The notes below the pieces were generated by a model that did not search any database, was not told where the DNA came from, and worked only from the letters and a program-made list of their open reading frames with translations. From contig OZ007507.1 of assembly GCA_963931865.1 (NCBI GenBank), positions 7,809,847 through 7,873,846 of the forward strand: a DNA stretch of 64,000 bases, read 5' to 3'. A program made the translations under genes and the position numbers. Source of the DNA: Axinella damicornis. Lineage: Eukaryota; Porifera; Demospongiae; Axinellida; Axinellidae. Numbering within the stretch: the first letter of the stretch is position 1; every line of letters starts with the position of its first letter. Below are positions 1 through 9,983 of the stretch, piece by piece.

Positions 1-139
1 AGACAGTCAATCCGAAACTCAGGGCACTTATGAATGACAGCGTGGCAAGTTTCCAGACACCTTACACGCACAGAAAGCGCTTTCTCACTTGTTTCTTTTC
101 GATGATACGGAAGTGAATCGGACGTATACGTATAAATTT

Positions 140-254
140 TACTGACCATTTACAAACGAAAACGAATTCCCAGGTTTTTCTGGGAATGCGGCGCTTGTGC
201 GAACAGTGGATACCAGGCCGTCTTTCTCCACCCACGCGGCCTGGGAACGAGGCT
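140..254. mobile_element. MITE fragment, TAGCCTCG family, long type
   Basis: The right end reads CTGGGAACGAGGCTA, the terminal motif of the short palindromic family found throughout the window. The body (CAGTGGATACCAGGCC and a small TTCCCAG..CTGGGAA hairpin) is shared with 32565-32684 and, in the other orientation, with 32087-32160. This shows a dispersed repeat. The left end is not clearly defined. Confidence 0.55.
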
Positions 255-360
255 AATCTAGGGTATGCAAATTACAAGCTAAAAGACTGACCTCCGGTGT
301 AGTTAAGGTGGTCTTGCATGCATATTATTGTATGGCATTTTCCACCAGGGGTAGTGACAG

Positions 361-415
361 AAGGTGGTAGTGAGGGGAGGTGGTAGTGAGGTGAGGTGGT
401 AGTGAGGGGAGGTAG
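361..415. repeat. Short GGTGGTAGTGAGG tandem repeat
   Basis: Three imperfect copies of an 18 bp G-rich unit (GGTGGTAGTGAGGGGA). It is a simple minisatellite with no coding evidence. Confidence 0.7.
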
Positions 416-505
416 TATTGATTGGAAATGGGAGGAGGTAAGTGGGAGAGAGGGCATAATTCAGACAACAGAGTCCTTTACACCTTGCTCCTTCCTTGTC
501 TGCAG

Positions 506-618
506 CAGTGGTGATGGATCTTTAGCCGGCCTACAGAGCGAGGAGCGGTCCCCAGCTGCCATGGCCCAGGCTGTTTGAGTTCATGAGGAAAATCAACAAA
601 GTCATGTACTTTGCCTGA
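506..618 (+). other. Possible decayed exon, unidentified
   Basis: A pyrimidine tract ending CCTTGTCTGCAG could be a splice acceptor. The sequence after it reads as protein-like in one frame (GSLAGLQSEERSPAAMAQ) and then in the next frame (RLFEFMRKINKVMYFA, then stop). Joining the two needs a one-base shift, so if this was ever an exon it is now broken. I do not recognise the family. It may equally be chance. Confidence 0.2.
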
Positions 619-1610
619 CTCGAGCTCAACTCCCCAACCCACTTCAGCTCTCATTGTAGCTCTCATTATAGCACTAGAGGTCCTATATAGTTGAATTCAC
701 ACAAGTAACTGGTCACTATAATTATAATATTATTTTTTCTGGTCGCTCAGGTTTGTACTTCCTTCAATAATTATTGATGACTGCAGGTAGCTCATTATGC
801 GCTCCTGACTGTATTCAGCTCATTGCAGTGTATAGCTGCAGGAAGCCGGGTCGAGATTGGCACGCAATTTCCGGATTCCGAGAATGTGCAGCGCAATCTC
901 GAGATTGCGCAAATTCCTACATGTACATTGCGCGGAACATTATCTACTTCCAACTATACCCAGACCACTCACAGTGGAGGCGACAGAATGCCTCCACCAG
1001 ATACTAACTACAACGACGGGAGAGTATCGAGGGAGAGAAAGAATAGTCACTGTATAGTTTCCTGATCATTGTTATTGTCCAGTCATGCAGTTCTGAATGA
1101 CCTGGAGATTTACTAGCTGATCGATTATTACCTATACCTCTGACAATTACAAACACTGGATGCATACATGGGCATGCATGTAATGATGGCTTGGAAATGA
1201 GGCAAGAATAACCATGCAGCTAGCCTCCTCTATCTATAGCAGCTAGAACTGTGCAGTTGATGATTCTGCAGCCATAATAATATATTATGCATTTCATCAG
1301 CATAATAATTATGCTGCAGCTGATATATCGATGTGATCCTTGCACAGGGCCACAGGCCTGCAGTGTTCAGCACACTATACGTACATCATCTTTTAACTAT
1401 AAGTATAATATTAATTTGTACTACAGTGATGACGTAGGCCTAGTTGAAAGGTGCCGACCACAGTTTATATAGCGTAACCCACTAATTGGAAGTTATACCC
1501 GTCGTATAACTACCATACACCCTTGTCAGCACATTTTAGTGTACACAGAAGCCACTTTAGTATACTCAGGAAGTGCACTTAGAAGCCACTGTAGTACAAG
1601 CCAGTTGTAC
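619..1610. other. Non-coding stretch, nothing recognised
   Basis: No convincing exon, RNA gene or repeat was seen. Reading frames here are short and have no recognisable motif. Confidence 0.5.
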
Positions 1611-1733
1611 TGCCAGCTGCTGTGGTTTATGAGGAACACACTCGGCTGTTATTCAATTAGAAGCCTCGGCTGCGCCTCGGCTTCTAATTGAATAACCGCC
1701 TCGTGTATTCCTGATAAACCACAGCAGCTGGCA
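1611..1733. repeat. Palindromic fold-back element
   Basis: About 57 bp arms, starting TGCCAGCTGCTGTGGTTTAT and ending with its near-perfect complement, surround a short loop. The inner arms (CTTCTAATTGAATAA and complement) also match. The structure resembles the palindrome at 54828-54996 in size and in its CTCG-rich centre. It is probably a non-autonomous DNA element. Confidence 0.75.
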
Positions 1734-2301
1734 GTATAACTATAACTTATGAAAACATCTTCCAGGCAACAGTCTAGTGGGCTATGCTAGCCCCTTGAAT
1801 TTCCCCAGCAGTGATCTACTCATGTGACCACACAGGGATAATTCATGCCGAAGAAAGTGAAGGCTAGCTTGCATGTTAGACTACCCACACCACGCGACCC
1901 ACACTATATATTTTTTTATTGTATACTTGGAAAAGGATCAATGTTAGTTGTGCATAATTATTTACATTGGTACGTATAATCCAGTGACTTGGTAATTGGC
2001 AGGAAGTTACTCTATGAGACAACAGGGACATATACTCCAAAAGTGGTCCCACAACAAAATATAGTGTGTGGTATAATATTATTACTAAAGGGACCATTCT
2101 CTGTGTTCTGGTGACTTACGTCCCATGGGACACCTATGGGAAGGGGGGAACCCAAGTCAATTGCTTCACATCTGTTAAGTATAATTTTAGTGTTAGGCAC
2201 ATGAAGATCTTGAGCTGACGTTTGCCATCAAAGAGCAGCAGTGCTTCTTATTGAATGCACGGCCAATGATACTAGTTTTAAAGTAAAATAGGGTCAGTGT
2301 A

Positions 2302-2356
2302 ACTGAAAGGTAGCCTCGTTCCGCGTGAGGGCCTGGGTACGAGGCTAACTGAAAGG
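2302..2356. mobile_element. Micro-MITE, 37 bp, with 9 bp target duplication
   Basis: The element is 2311-2347, beginning TAGCCTCGTT and ending ACGAGGCTA. It is flanked on both sides by ACTGAAAGG (2302-2310 and 2348-2356). Complementary ends plus a perfect 9 bp direct repeat are direct evidence of transposition. At 37 bp it is one of the smallest insertions in the window. Confidence 0.85.
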
Positions 2357-2455
2357 AGGGATCCCAGTGCACCCAGAACATTCCTTTTTTTTTTTCGTTT
2401 TTGTTTTCTATGAAAATTCTAGCTTTGAAGGCAAAGGACACACAATAGCATTTAG

Positions 2456-2911
2456 CTAATATAAAGTGAGCCCTAGTTGACCAATGTTCACATTCGGATA
2501 TTGGATTCTAGATCGAGTTCGTGCAGCAACAGGCGTGGGAGCAATCGGAATCCAGGATATGCTGGAGAGTGTGCATTCTTTACGGACCTTCAGCCCAGGA
2601 ATTCCCTCACGGGTCTGGAAGACCACACCTCGGGCTGACTTGATGGAGGCTTGAAGTTTGTGTTCAGCATCTTCTTCATCACTGCTGTCAGATTTTGACC
2701 TCCTCTGATGCCTTCGATGCCGAACAGGTGTCCACCCTGCCTCTCCTGATGTAGTGAGATAGCTCACACCGGGAGTGCTTTCCTTTTCTTCAAACACGGC
2801 TTCCTTGCAGGCAGCCAGGTCGAGCTCTGGCGCACTCTGTTCGTCAACGCCACTAGCAACAAGCAGTTGAGCATCTTCAGTGCCGCCCCCACTCAAGTCG
2901 CTACCATGTTG
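2456..2911 (-). CDS. Unidentified open frame, possible exon or gag-like remnant
   Basis: An open frame of about 150 codons with protein-like composition. It has an acidic start, a basic patch (WTPVRHRRHQRRS), an acidic serine run (SDSSDEED) and a conserved-looking end (IPIAPTPVAARTRSRI) before the stop. It has no ATG: it opens after a TAG and could only begin by splicing or belong to a broken gene. The mixed acidic/basic layout would fit a structural ORF of a transposable element, but I do not recognise a family. It lies directly downstream of the ADAR-like remnant on the same strand. Confidence 0.35.
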   Translation of the reverse strand, partial: QHGSDLSGGGTEDAQLLVASGVDEQSAPELDLAACKEAVFEEKESTPGVSYLTTSGEAGWTPVRHRRHQRRSKSDSSDEEDAEHKLQASIKSARGVVFQTREGIPGLKVRKECTLSSISWIPIAPTPVAARTRSRIQYPNVNIGQLGLTLY

Positions 2912-3423
2912 CTATCTTGTCACTGCAGGCATGGTGAGGTGACATTCCTTTCCATTCTTGAGATCTTCCCACATCGATTTTCACGATTGATGCTGTTTGG
3001 ATGTTCGTTGATATCTGTACCAAATCAACCTGCAGCTCCATATCCACATGGCGCTTTGCTTATAGCAGAAATGAAGTACCTGACCGCAACTTGTGCTTGC
3101 CATGGATATACGTAGTGCTCTTCTGAGTATGGACTCTTCCTCCTTGCCTTCTGCACAGAGATTCATCAGTTAGGCATAATATTATAAGAATCTCAAGCCT
3201 GAATCATGGATCTTCTTGCAACAATTTCTGCATGGCAGTCATTGACAGCCAACCCATCCTCATTGAGATGTTCGTGAGAGATGCACTTTGTACCTGTTCC
3301 AATGGCAACAACAGTTTCTTCCCCCGAGCTCTCTGTAGCCATAATAACTGAGGACAGCACTTTCTTGAGTTTCTCAGCATTTTGTCGGGCAGCAGAAGCT
3401 ACTTCACAGTATTTGTCATGCAT
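2904..3423 (-). pseudogene. ADAR-type adenosine deaminase domain, decayed
   Basis: ADAR-family enzymes convert adenosine to inosine in double-stranded RNA, using zinc held by one His and two Cys. All three zinc-binding motifs are visible here in order on the minus strand. The first exon-like block, from ATG at 3421-3423, contains GTGTKCI and NDCHAEIVARRS (the HAE motif, 3226-3240). The next block, after a possible acceptor at 3151, contains ISKAPCGYGAA (the PCG motif, 3031-3051). The third motif is CSDKIATW (2904-2927), preceded in another frame by WEDLKNGKECHLTM. The blocks lie in different frames: a stop follows RRSMIQA with no nearby GT donor, another follows PCGYGAAG, and a one-base shift precedes CSDK. 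NDCHAEI and CSDKIA favour ADAR over tRNA deaminase ADAT1. No double-stranded RNA-binding domains were seen. It is probably a pseudogene, although assembly errors could explain some breaks. Confidence 0.6.
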
Positions 3424-3600
3424 GAGTTAGTTGTTGGACTTTACGAGCAATTCCTTGTATGTGTAAGTTCAAATTGGTAAGTTTAGAGTAAGGTAACACA
3501 CAAAATCCTAACCAGTCAAGTGAAATTGGTTGTGAAATTCTCTAGTTCCTTGTTAGGTGTTAACTCTGGATCTTCTTTGTGGTTAGCTTCTTTGTGGTCA

Positions 3601-3828
3601 TTATCCTCTAGCTACACCATTGCTTGCACTTTTGCTGGTAGTCTCTTCGCTATCCTCGTTCGCACTTTTGCTGGGAGTCTCTTCGCTATCCTCGGCATTG
3701 TCGCTCGCACTTTTGTTGATCATTTCGTTGCCGTTCGTGTGTCTTCGAATTCGCTTTGCTCTCGCTGCAGCTTCCTGCTCTACCAGATCTATAGATAGTC
3801 GTCTCTTAAACTGTCTTTCACAACCACA
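3601..3828 (-). CDS. Charged low-complexity exon, unidentified
   Basis: The minus-strand frame reads RLSIDLVEQEAAARAKRIRR, then NGNEMINKSASDNAEDSEET, then a repeated EDSEETxSKSA motif, then a stop. The charged, repeat-bearing composition is unlike random sequence. It lies just upstream of the ADAR-like block on the same strand and could be its N-terminal exon. A possible donor (CAATG/GTGTAG) lies near the end. There is no ATG at the start. Function is unknown. Confidence 0.3.
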   Translation of the reverse strand, partial: CGCERQFKRRLSIDLVEQEAAARAKRIRRHTNGNEMINKSASDNAEDSEETPSKSANEDSEETTSKSASNGVARG

Positions 3829-4101
3829 TCATGCTTCTTTCGCCTTTCTCAGCCATTGCATAGTATGCTATAAAAGACGTAATTTTGGGGGAATTTCCAT
3901 GGGTCACTCATGGGAAAGAATTACGTTACCTTTCCCATGGGTTACTCATGGGAAAGAATTACGTCATTTACTCCTTGGGTTACTCATGGGATAGAGTTAC
4001 GTGCTTTCATTGAACATAAAATGCCCCAAAGTAGGTACACAGTGTAACCTTCTCTAGGGAAAGACTTACGTCAATTGCCTCAAAGGGTTAATTATAATAT
4101 T

Positions 4102-4378
4102 ACAAGTAATAAAAAACATTTGAAAATGTAACAGGATGTAGGGATACCAGAACGGTAAAAAGTAAGGAAACAAGGCAGGGATGATCGCACAAAACGGTGA
4201 AGTATACAACCCCCCTACAGAGATCTTTTTCCATATACGTGTATAATGAAAAAAAGATATGTAGGGGGATTGTATACTTCACCGTTTTGTGCGATCATCC
4301 CTGCCTTGTTTCCTTACTTTTTACCGTTCTGGTATCCCTACATCCTGTTACATTTTCAAATGTTTTTTATTACTTGTT
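4102..4378. mobile_element. Near-perfect fold-back palindrome, ~277 bp
   Basis: Arms of about 120 bp (ACAAGTAATAAAAAACATTT at the left, its complement at the right end) enclose a loop of about 30 bp around 4225-4253. The two arms are identical or nearly so, which is why both strands give the same predicted peptide. The near-identity implies recent formation or gene-conversion-like maintenance. Confidence 0.85.
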
Positions 4379-5918
4379 TACGTCTTTTTTTTTAGCAGCA
4401 GCGCATGCAATTTGCCATCAGAGAGCAGAAGTCGGTGTCCACACAAGCCTACATGTAGGAGCCCTTGCTTTGGTATATGGACAATATTGACTCCGGTATT
4501 CACATTGGCTGAAGAATCAGACCCAAGTCAACCCTTTTCTGGATGGCAGTAATCCCTGTCTGAACTCTGAAGACCATAATATTATTAGCTATACCAGAAG
4601 TAGCAAGATTTATACATTGTTGAGTCTTTAGATAGGCATTCAGCCCTCTCACAGAACACAGTAGGCAGTAACATACATAAATCATACGCAGATTAACCAG
4701 TGTTTAGAATTTACCTCGGTTTTATGAAGTACGAAATTTAATAATACAACGGCGCAAGACACTTCTAATTCAGCGATCTTGAGTAATATTTACGTTCGTT
4801 GCTAAGTGATCGCGCATGCGTACAAACGAGAAAATGGCGTGACTAAAGAAGCCATAGTTATTGAGTGGGCAGCTGCAGCGGCCTGGTGAAAACTTGGAGG
4901 TTGCGAAAAAGCGATGGCCAGGTGCACTACTCGGTGTGAAATGCTGCTGTTTCGTGCGAAAACCATCATGAGAGATTGAGGCAACGCTGAGCTAGCCCGT
5001 CTGAAGAAGAAAGAAAGAAGAAGAAGAAAGAAAAACAATTTGCCCGTTTCGCGAGTACCTGGTGTGGTACTTTCGCGACGGTTTTTCGCGACGCGAAGAG
5101 TCTTGTTGGTCATGAAAACACTCGAAGATGAACGGTATGTGGTTATAAAGGCTTATAAGTGTACCATTTCTGAGATTTGGAGAGATTCTTTTGTATTAGC
5201 ATATATTGCGTGTACGTCGTATCCCTACATAGAGAGTCCACCGACTCTGTGATAATCCTGCAAGGAATTGACTCATTTAGATTCCCTCAAAAGTTACCGA
5301 AGGGGTACGTACCCCTGCTATTGATTCTTATCTAACGTAAAAGTTTCCCTATATATATATATGTGCAACCACCAACCTTCTCTGGGGAAAGATTTACGTC
5401 ATTTGCATCAAAAGGGATATTCCTGCAAATCATATCAAAGAATTGACCATGAAGCTCATTTAGATTCCATCAAGTCACCAAAGGGGTACCCCTGCTATTC
5501 TAACGTTAAAGTTTCCCTAATATAGGTAACCAGCAACCTTATCTAGGGAAAGAATTAAGTCCTTTATCTGAGGAGGGATTTCTGTAATATTATTTTTATG
5601 ACAGAATTGGTTATAATAATTATGAATCGCATTTAAATACATCCGGAATCACCAGTGGGATACCCTATATCGGACCTTCCATGGGTAAAGAAATACGTCT
5701 TTCACATGAACGGAGATTTTTCTGTAATTTGATCGACCATGAATCTCATTACACTTTTCAATCCTTGCCAATGAAGAGATTATCAGTTACGTATGGCATT
5801 GTATCATCATATCAACAGTTACTGACAATGTTGAAAGCAATGGTGAGTGAGAGAATCTCGTGTGAGGCTCCAGATATTTTATGTGATTCCAGTCATCAAG
5901 GATGGAGGAGAGCCTATA

Positions 5919-5980
5919 GCCCTTGTGTTCCCAGCGATGAAAAGCTGGGCGATGGCCTGGGAACGAGGCTAGCCCTTGTG
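5919..5980. mobile_element. Micro-MITE, left-truncated, with 9 bp target duplication
   Basis: GCCCTTGTG occurs at 5919-5927 and 5972-5980, flanking a 44 bp insert that ends GGGAACGAGGCTA. The left end starts TTCCCAG, lacking the usual TAGCCTCG. An AGCGATGAAAAGCTGGGCGA-type inner palindrome remains. Confidence 0.75.
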
Positions 5981-6239
5981 TACAAGTCAGAAAATGCAGC
6001 AGAACTGATAACTAGGTGCAGCCATACAGAGAGAATACATGAATATGCTATAATTATCATGTATGGTGTAGTTCCCAGGGTCCTTCCTCTGGTGAGTCGT
6101 GACTTTCATGGTCAATTCTTTCAGGAATTGCAGGATTATTATATAACCCTTTGAGGCAATTGACATAAGTCTTTCCCTAGAAAAGCTTACACAGTGTACC
6201 TACTTTGGTGCATTTTACGTTCAATGAAAGCCTGTCTAA

Positions 6240-6312
6240 TTCCCGTCATTCCGTTTTATTCCATTCATTCCATTTCATTCCATTTCACGTTCAATAGATT
6301 CGGGTATGCCTG
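6240..6312. repeat. ATTCC-rich dispersed repeat
   Basis: CGTCATTCCGTTTTATTCC is followed by ATTCC/ATTTC repeats and then CACGTTCAATAGATTCGGGT. The same string occurs at 23870-23965 and inverted at 22712-22842, so this is a defined mobile repeat and not only a microsatellite. Confidence 0.65.
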
Positions 6313-6995
6313 TTCTTGCTCCAAGCTGCACACAAGATTGCACTCAGCCATCCCAACCCAAGTACATGTACATACATGACTTCAACCACACCCACTCAAG
6401 GAATAAATTTAAAAATTGGCCGAGGAGGCCCTACAAGGTGAGAGAATTGCTTTCTAGGTCCATTTACGGTTGCCCACCTGGCTCCAAATGAGGGCTTCTC
6501 AAACCCAGACATGGGCATGCTGCTTCACCCTTCAGGTGAACCTCCTATCTCCCTCTTTCCCACCCTATGTGTTCACACAGAACCTTTCTACCAAGGATAT
6601 TGCAAAAAGTGACATCATGAAGCTGAAAGTCTTCACAACTGTGTTTGCAGCCATAAAGGATTGCATGCAGCTGCCATGCCCTCCCCGTGATTCGGAGGTG
6701 GCATTCACCTCAATCAAAAATTTGCATACTACAGTGGAACCTGTCTAATGCGGTCACCTGGGGGCCAAAAATATATAGACAGGTGGCTGCATTACCGAAA
6801 ACCTCTCTAAAGCGGTCATGTGAAGTTTTAGTGTGATTGACCTCACTACAAAGGTTCTTGCGACACTGAACAACTTTGATTCAAGTAAGTTCCATGAGGA
6901 AGACAACTAAGGACTTTAACTCTTTGCACGCGGGATATGCACTTATGAATAATTAATGAGTTAGAAAAACCAAAATGGAAGATAAAAAAAAAGAG

Positions 6996-7069
6996 TTCCT
7001 CTTTCTGGATTCGAACCACCGATGTCCGCATTAACACTCAAGCGCACTGCCGACTACACCAAATCGCCG
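6996..7069 (-). repeat. tRNA-derived SINE head
   Basis: On the minus strand an A-box-like TGGTGTAGTCGG and a perfect B box GGTTCGAATCC are spaced as in a tRNA. The acceptor and anticodon stems do not pair well, so a working tRNA is unlikely. It interrupts the region between ACTCTTTGCACGC (about 6923) and the left inverted repeat of the neighbouring transposon, which suggests an insertion. Confidence 0.5.
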
Positions 7070-7163
7070 TACTATCCTTCCCTAACGCATACAGGTATTT
7101 AAAAGCTAACCGTTCAAAATCGCCACGGGCACATAAATGTGCCCGTGGCGTGGTCGTGCATAT

Positions 7164-9243
7164 CTTTACGTAAAATAGTAAAAAATCCCACGTGTAGTAC
7201 GTGGGACGATTTTACGTGCCCAATCCCACGGGTAGTACGTGGGACGATTTTACGTCAACAACTCCACGTATAGTACGTGGGACGATTTTACGTACGCCCA
7301 AATGACGTAAAATCCCCCAGTGTAAGTTAGGAAAGTATAACTTATGTGGCAGGATTTTACGTCGATTGAAGTGACGTAAAATCTTCCCTCGTAAGATGCG
7401 TGGATCGACGGACGCAAGATACGACAATATGCACGAGTGATATGGAATATGAGTGGGAGGAGCTGGGTGAAACTGCAATTAGAGGGCGGGGCTAGGCTTA
7501 CTGTACAACTAGGGGGTGGGAGGAGCTGGGTAAAACTGCAATTGGAGGGAGGGCGGGGCTAGGCTAGCTGTACAGCTAGGGGGTGGGGCTAAGCTTGTGA
7601 GAGGGCTGCACGGATACTGTTCCATGACTGTACTTGATTATGCTGCAATTGGCATTCTCTAAGCACAAGGCATCCTCACAGTTGGGGGTGGGGCTGGACA
7701 TGTTCTATGGAATGGGTGGGGCTGGACATGTTCTATAGAATCTCCAGCACTAGACTTGACATGAAATAAAATACATAATGACTAATAATGTAAGATCTTA
7801 TCCATTGGATCTTATCCATAGAATCTCCAGCACTAGACTTGACATGAAATAAAATACATAATGACTAATAATGTAACCAGGGTTCGGTTATCCAGCTGAA
7901 GCATACAAGATAGCATTTCAGAAGGTGTTCAACATCTGCAAAGCAAGCCATGACGACATCAAGGGCATTGTAATCGATTGGAGTAAGGCAGAAATGAAAG
8001 GACTTAAACTGGAGAAAATCTTCCATGCAGCTCCTAAGAGGATGTCTGGTCCAATGGATAAGATCTTGTCAGATCGCATATATAGCGTCATCCATAGACA
8101 AAGGAAAAGAGAAGGCATGCAGTGTTCAGGACTTTGGCTTGAGCAATTACATATCTTGATGACCATGGACATTATATTAGCTTGTTTTCAAGCACTTTGC
8201 ATGTGGTGAGAAGAAAGTATCAGCTGTACGCAAAGCAATTCCATCACTCTCCGTCACCAACACATAAGCTGTCTGGGTTGACAAGAACTGTAAGTGGTTC
8301 ATTGCAAAGCGCTGGGCAAGTTGGTGGAGCAAGCCTGAACATTTGAAAATGTTGTGTGAGTCCATTCACTGATATGTCAGCTGAAACCTGGAAACTATGT
8401 CCAGCCACAACAAATGCCGTGGAAAGGAAGAATGTAAGGAAAACCAACCCCTTCCACTTAAAGTTGCCATAGCTAATGTGTACAGGTTGGACAAAGCAGT
8501 CTGCTTCAGGCACTTTGCAAGTCTAAGAAGTACAGGTACCTCCATAGCCCACCAAAGCAAGACTGCAGAATCTCAAGCAACTGAAGCAGGACATCGTAAG
8601 GAGGAACAGAGGAAGAGATCACACCAGGATCCGGATGCCCAATACGGCCCACCTGATATTTAGTCATTGGTCCGGCATGCAGGAAGTAGGGCAATCAGGT
8701 TAAGGTAAGGGCCAAGGCCAGTGCTGAATGCACATGCATATCCTTTAGCTACCTATATACTTAAAATACGTAGCTACTTCCTGCAAGACCAACCCCTTTA
8801 TTAACTGCACATGGCTATGGATCTGCTTAATGAGATTCATGGTTGACCTACGATTAATTCAGTGATCCTCCCAGCCCATCACGTCTAGCCCCGCCCACCA
8901 CGTCTAGCCCCGCCCACCATCTGTGCAGGCGGCGCCTTCTCGCGTATCTTCCACTCATATAATATAATCACTCATGCATATTCCGTATCTTGCGTCCGTC
9001 GCTCCACGCATCTTACGAGGGAAGATTTTACGTCACTTCAATCGACGTAAAATCCTGCCACATAAGTTACACTGTCCCAACTTACACTGGGGGATTTTAC
9101 GTCATTTGGGCGTACGTAAAATCGTCCCACGTACTGTACGTGGAGTTGTTGACGTAAAATCGTCCCACGTACTACCCGTGGGATTGGGCACGTAAAATCG
9201 TCCCACGTACAACACGTGGGATTTTTTACTATTTTACGTAAAG
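7164..9243. mobile_element. DNA transposon with 261 bp terminal inverted repeats
   Basis: The left arm 7164-7424 and right arm 8983-9243 are inverted copies of equal length, differing at a few positions only. Each arm holds three copies of a CGTGGGACGATTTTACGT-type subrepeat. The inside carries a degraded transposase-like gene (7886-8440). ACTCTTTGCACGC lies further out at the left (about 6920) and its complement just outside the right arm (about 9255), so the true ends may be slightly wider, with a SINE inserted on the left. No clear target duplication was identified. Confidence 0.8.
7886..8440 (+). pseudogene. Transposase-like gene remnant (possibly MULE-type)
   Basis: The frame reads GYPAEAYKIAFQKVFNICKA, then IKGIVIDWSKAEMKGL, then stops at 8207-8209. 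Protein-like sequence continues in other frames: CGEKKVSAVRKAIPSLSV, WFIAKRWASWWSKPEHLKML, and finally TNAVERKN (8409-8432). The pattern of a D-W-S core, a basic WxxRW-like stretch and a final TNAVERKN resembles uncharacterised invertebrate proteins with MULE-transposase-like domains, by memory of the pattern only. At least one frameshift and one stop break it. Its position between long inverted repeats supports a former transposase. Confidence 0.5.
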
Positions 9244-9695
9244 CTCTACGCGACGCGTGGCGTGCAAAGAGTATTGTAAAATACCTTGATTGTTTCATTT
9301 TTGTTCAGTTTGGCACTTTCTATAATGTTAAACTCACACACGCACGTACGCAACCCACGCGTGCACGTACGCAACGCACGCGCGCACTCGGTAGCCGTTA
9401 TTGGCAGTGTGCTATAGCGTGCTTGGGGTGGAGCAACGTAACCGCATTACGCAGGTGACTGCTATAGAAGAACAGTAAAGTATGGAGACTATGGGCTCAA
9501 ATTTCGGGACTTTCCCAAGTTGACCGCAATGTGGAGGTGACCGCGTTATTCAGGTGGCCGCTAAGGCAGGTCTCACTGTATCACTATTCAGGTGTGTATA
9601 TCTGCACCAGTAACTTCAGCATAATTATATAGTTGCAGTCTGGTTGACAGGATTCTACAACTGCAAAGTGCATCCACTGTTACCACTATAATATT

Positions 9696-9983
9696 ACTAG
9701 GGGCAAAAAAATTTTCCCCAAAAATTCTAGGAGATTTAGTGATGGCCTGTCACATTCCATGCACCTCATGAAAAACCTAAGAAACAAGAGGAAATGCCAT
9801 TAACCAGCCTCAGTCCCATCCCATTTATTAAAAAATGTAGAATTTAGGGATGGGATGGGATGGGACTGAGGCTGGTTAATGGCATTTCCTCTTGTTTCTT
9901 AGGTTTTTCATGAGGTGCATGGAATGTGACAGGCCATCACTAAATCTCCTAGAATTTTTGGGGAAAATTTTTTTGCCCCTAGT
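9696..9983. mobile_element. Perfect fold-back palindrome, ~288 bp
   Basis: Arms of about 129 bp begin ACTAGGGGCAAAAAAATTTT and end with its complement; the loop near 9825-9854 is about 30 bp. The arms look identical. It is similar in size and design to 4102-4378 but not in sequence, so two separate fold-back families or hairpin-forming events are present. Confidence 0.85.

Larger units (their letters stand above)
3898..6231. mobile_element. DNA element with ~98 bp inverted ends and internal subrepeats
   Basis: The segment 4003-4101 (from GCTTTCATTGAACATAAAAT) is repeated in inverted orientation at 6133-6231, about 90% alike by eye. Outside and inside are many copies of related subrepeats: GGGTTACTCATGGGAAAGA three times at 3898-4000, and CCTTCTCTAGGGAAAGA-like units near 4050, 5380 and 5540. 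No transposase was seen, so it is non-autonomous. A separate perfect palindrome (4102-4378) is inserted beside the left arm and a micro-MITE lies at 5919-5980. Exact ends are uncertain. Confidence 0.6.

Noticed and set aside
3193..3423. tRNA deaminase ADAT1
   Set aside because: NDCHAEI and the CSDKIA context favour the ADAR type, though with such a short decayed match ADAT1 is not fully excluded.
4100..4490. Same 60-residue peptide predicted on both strands
   Set aside because: It is produced by the palindrome, not by a gene.
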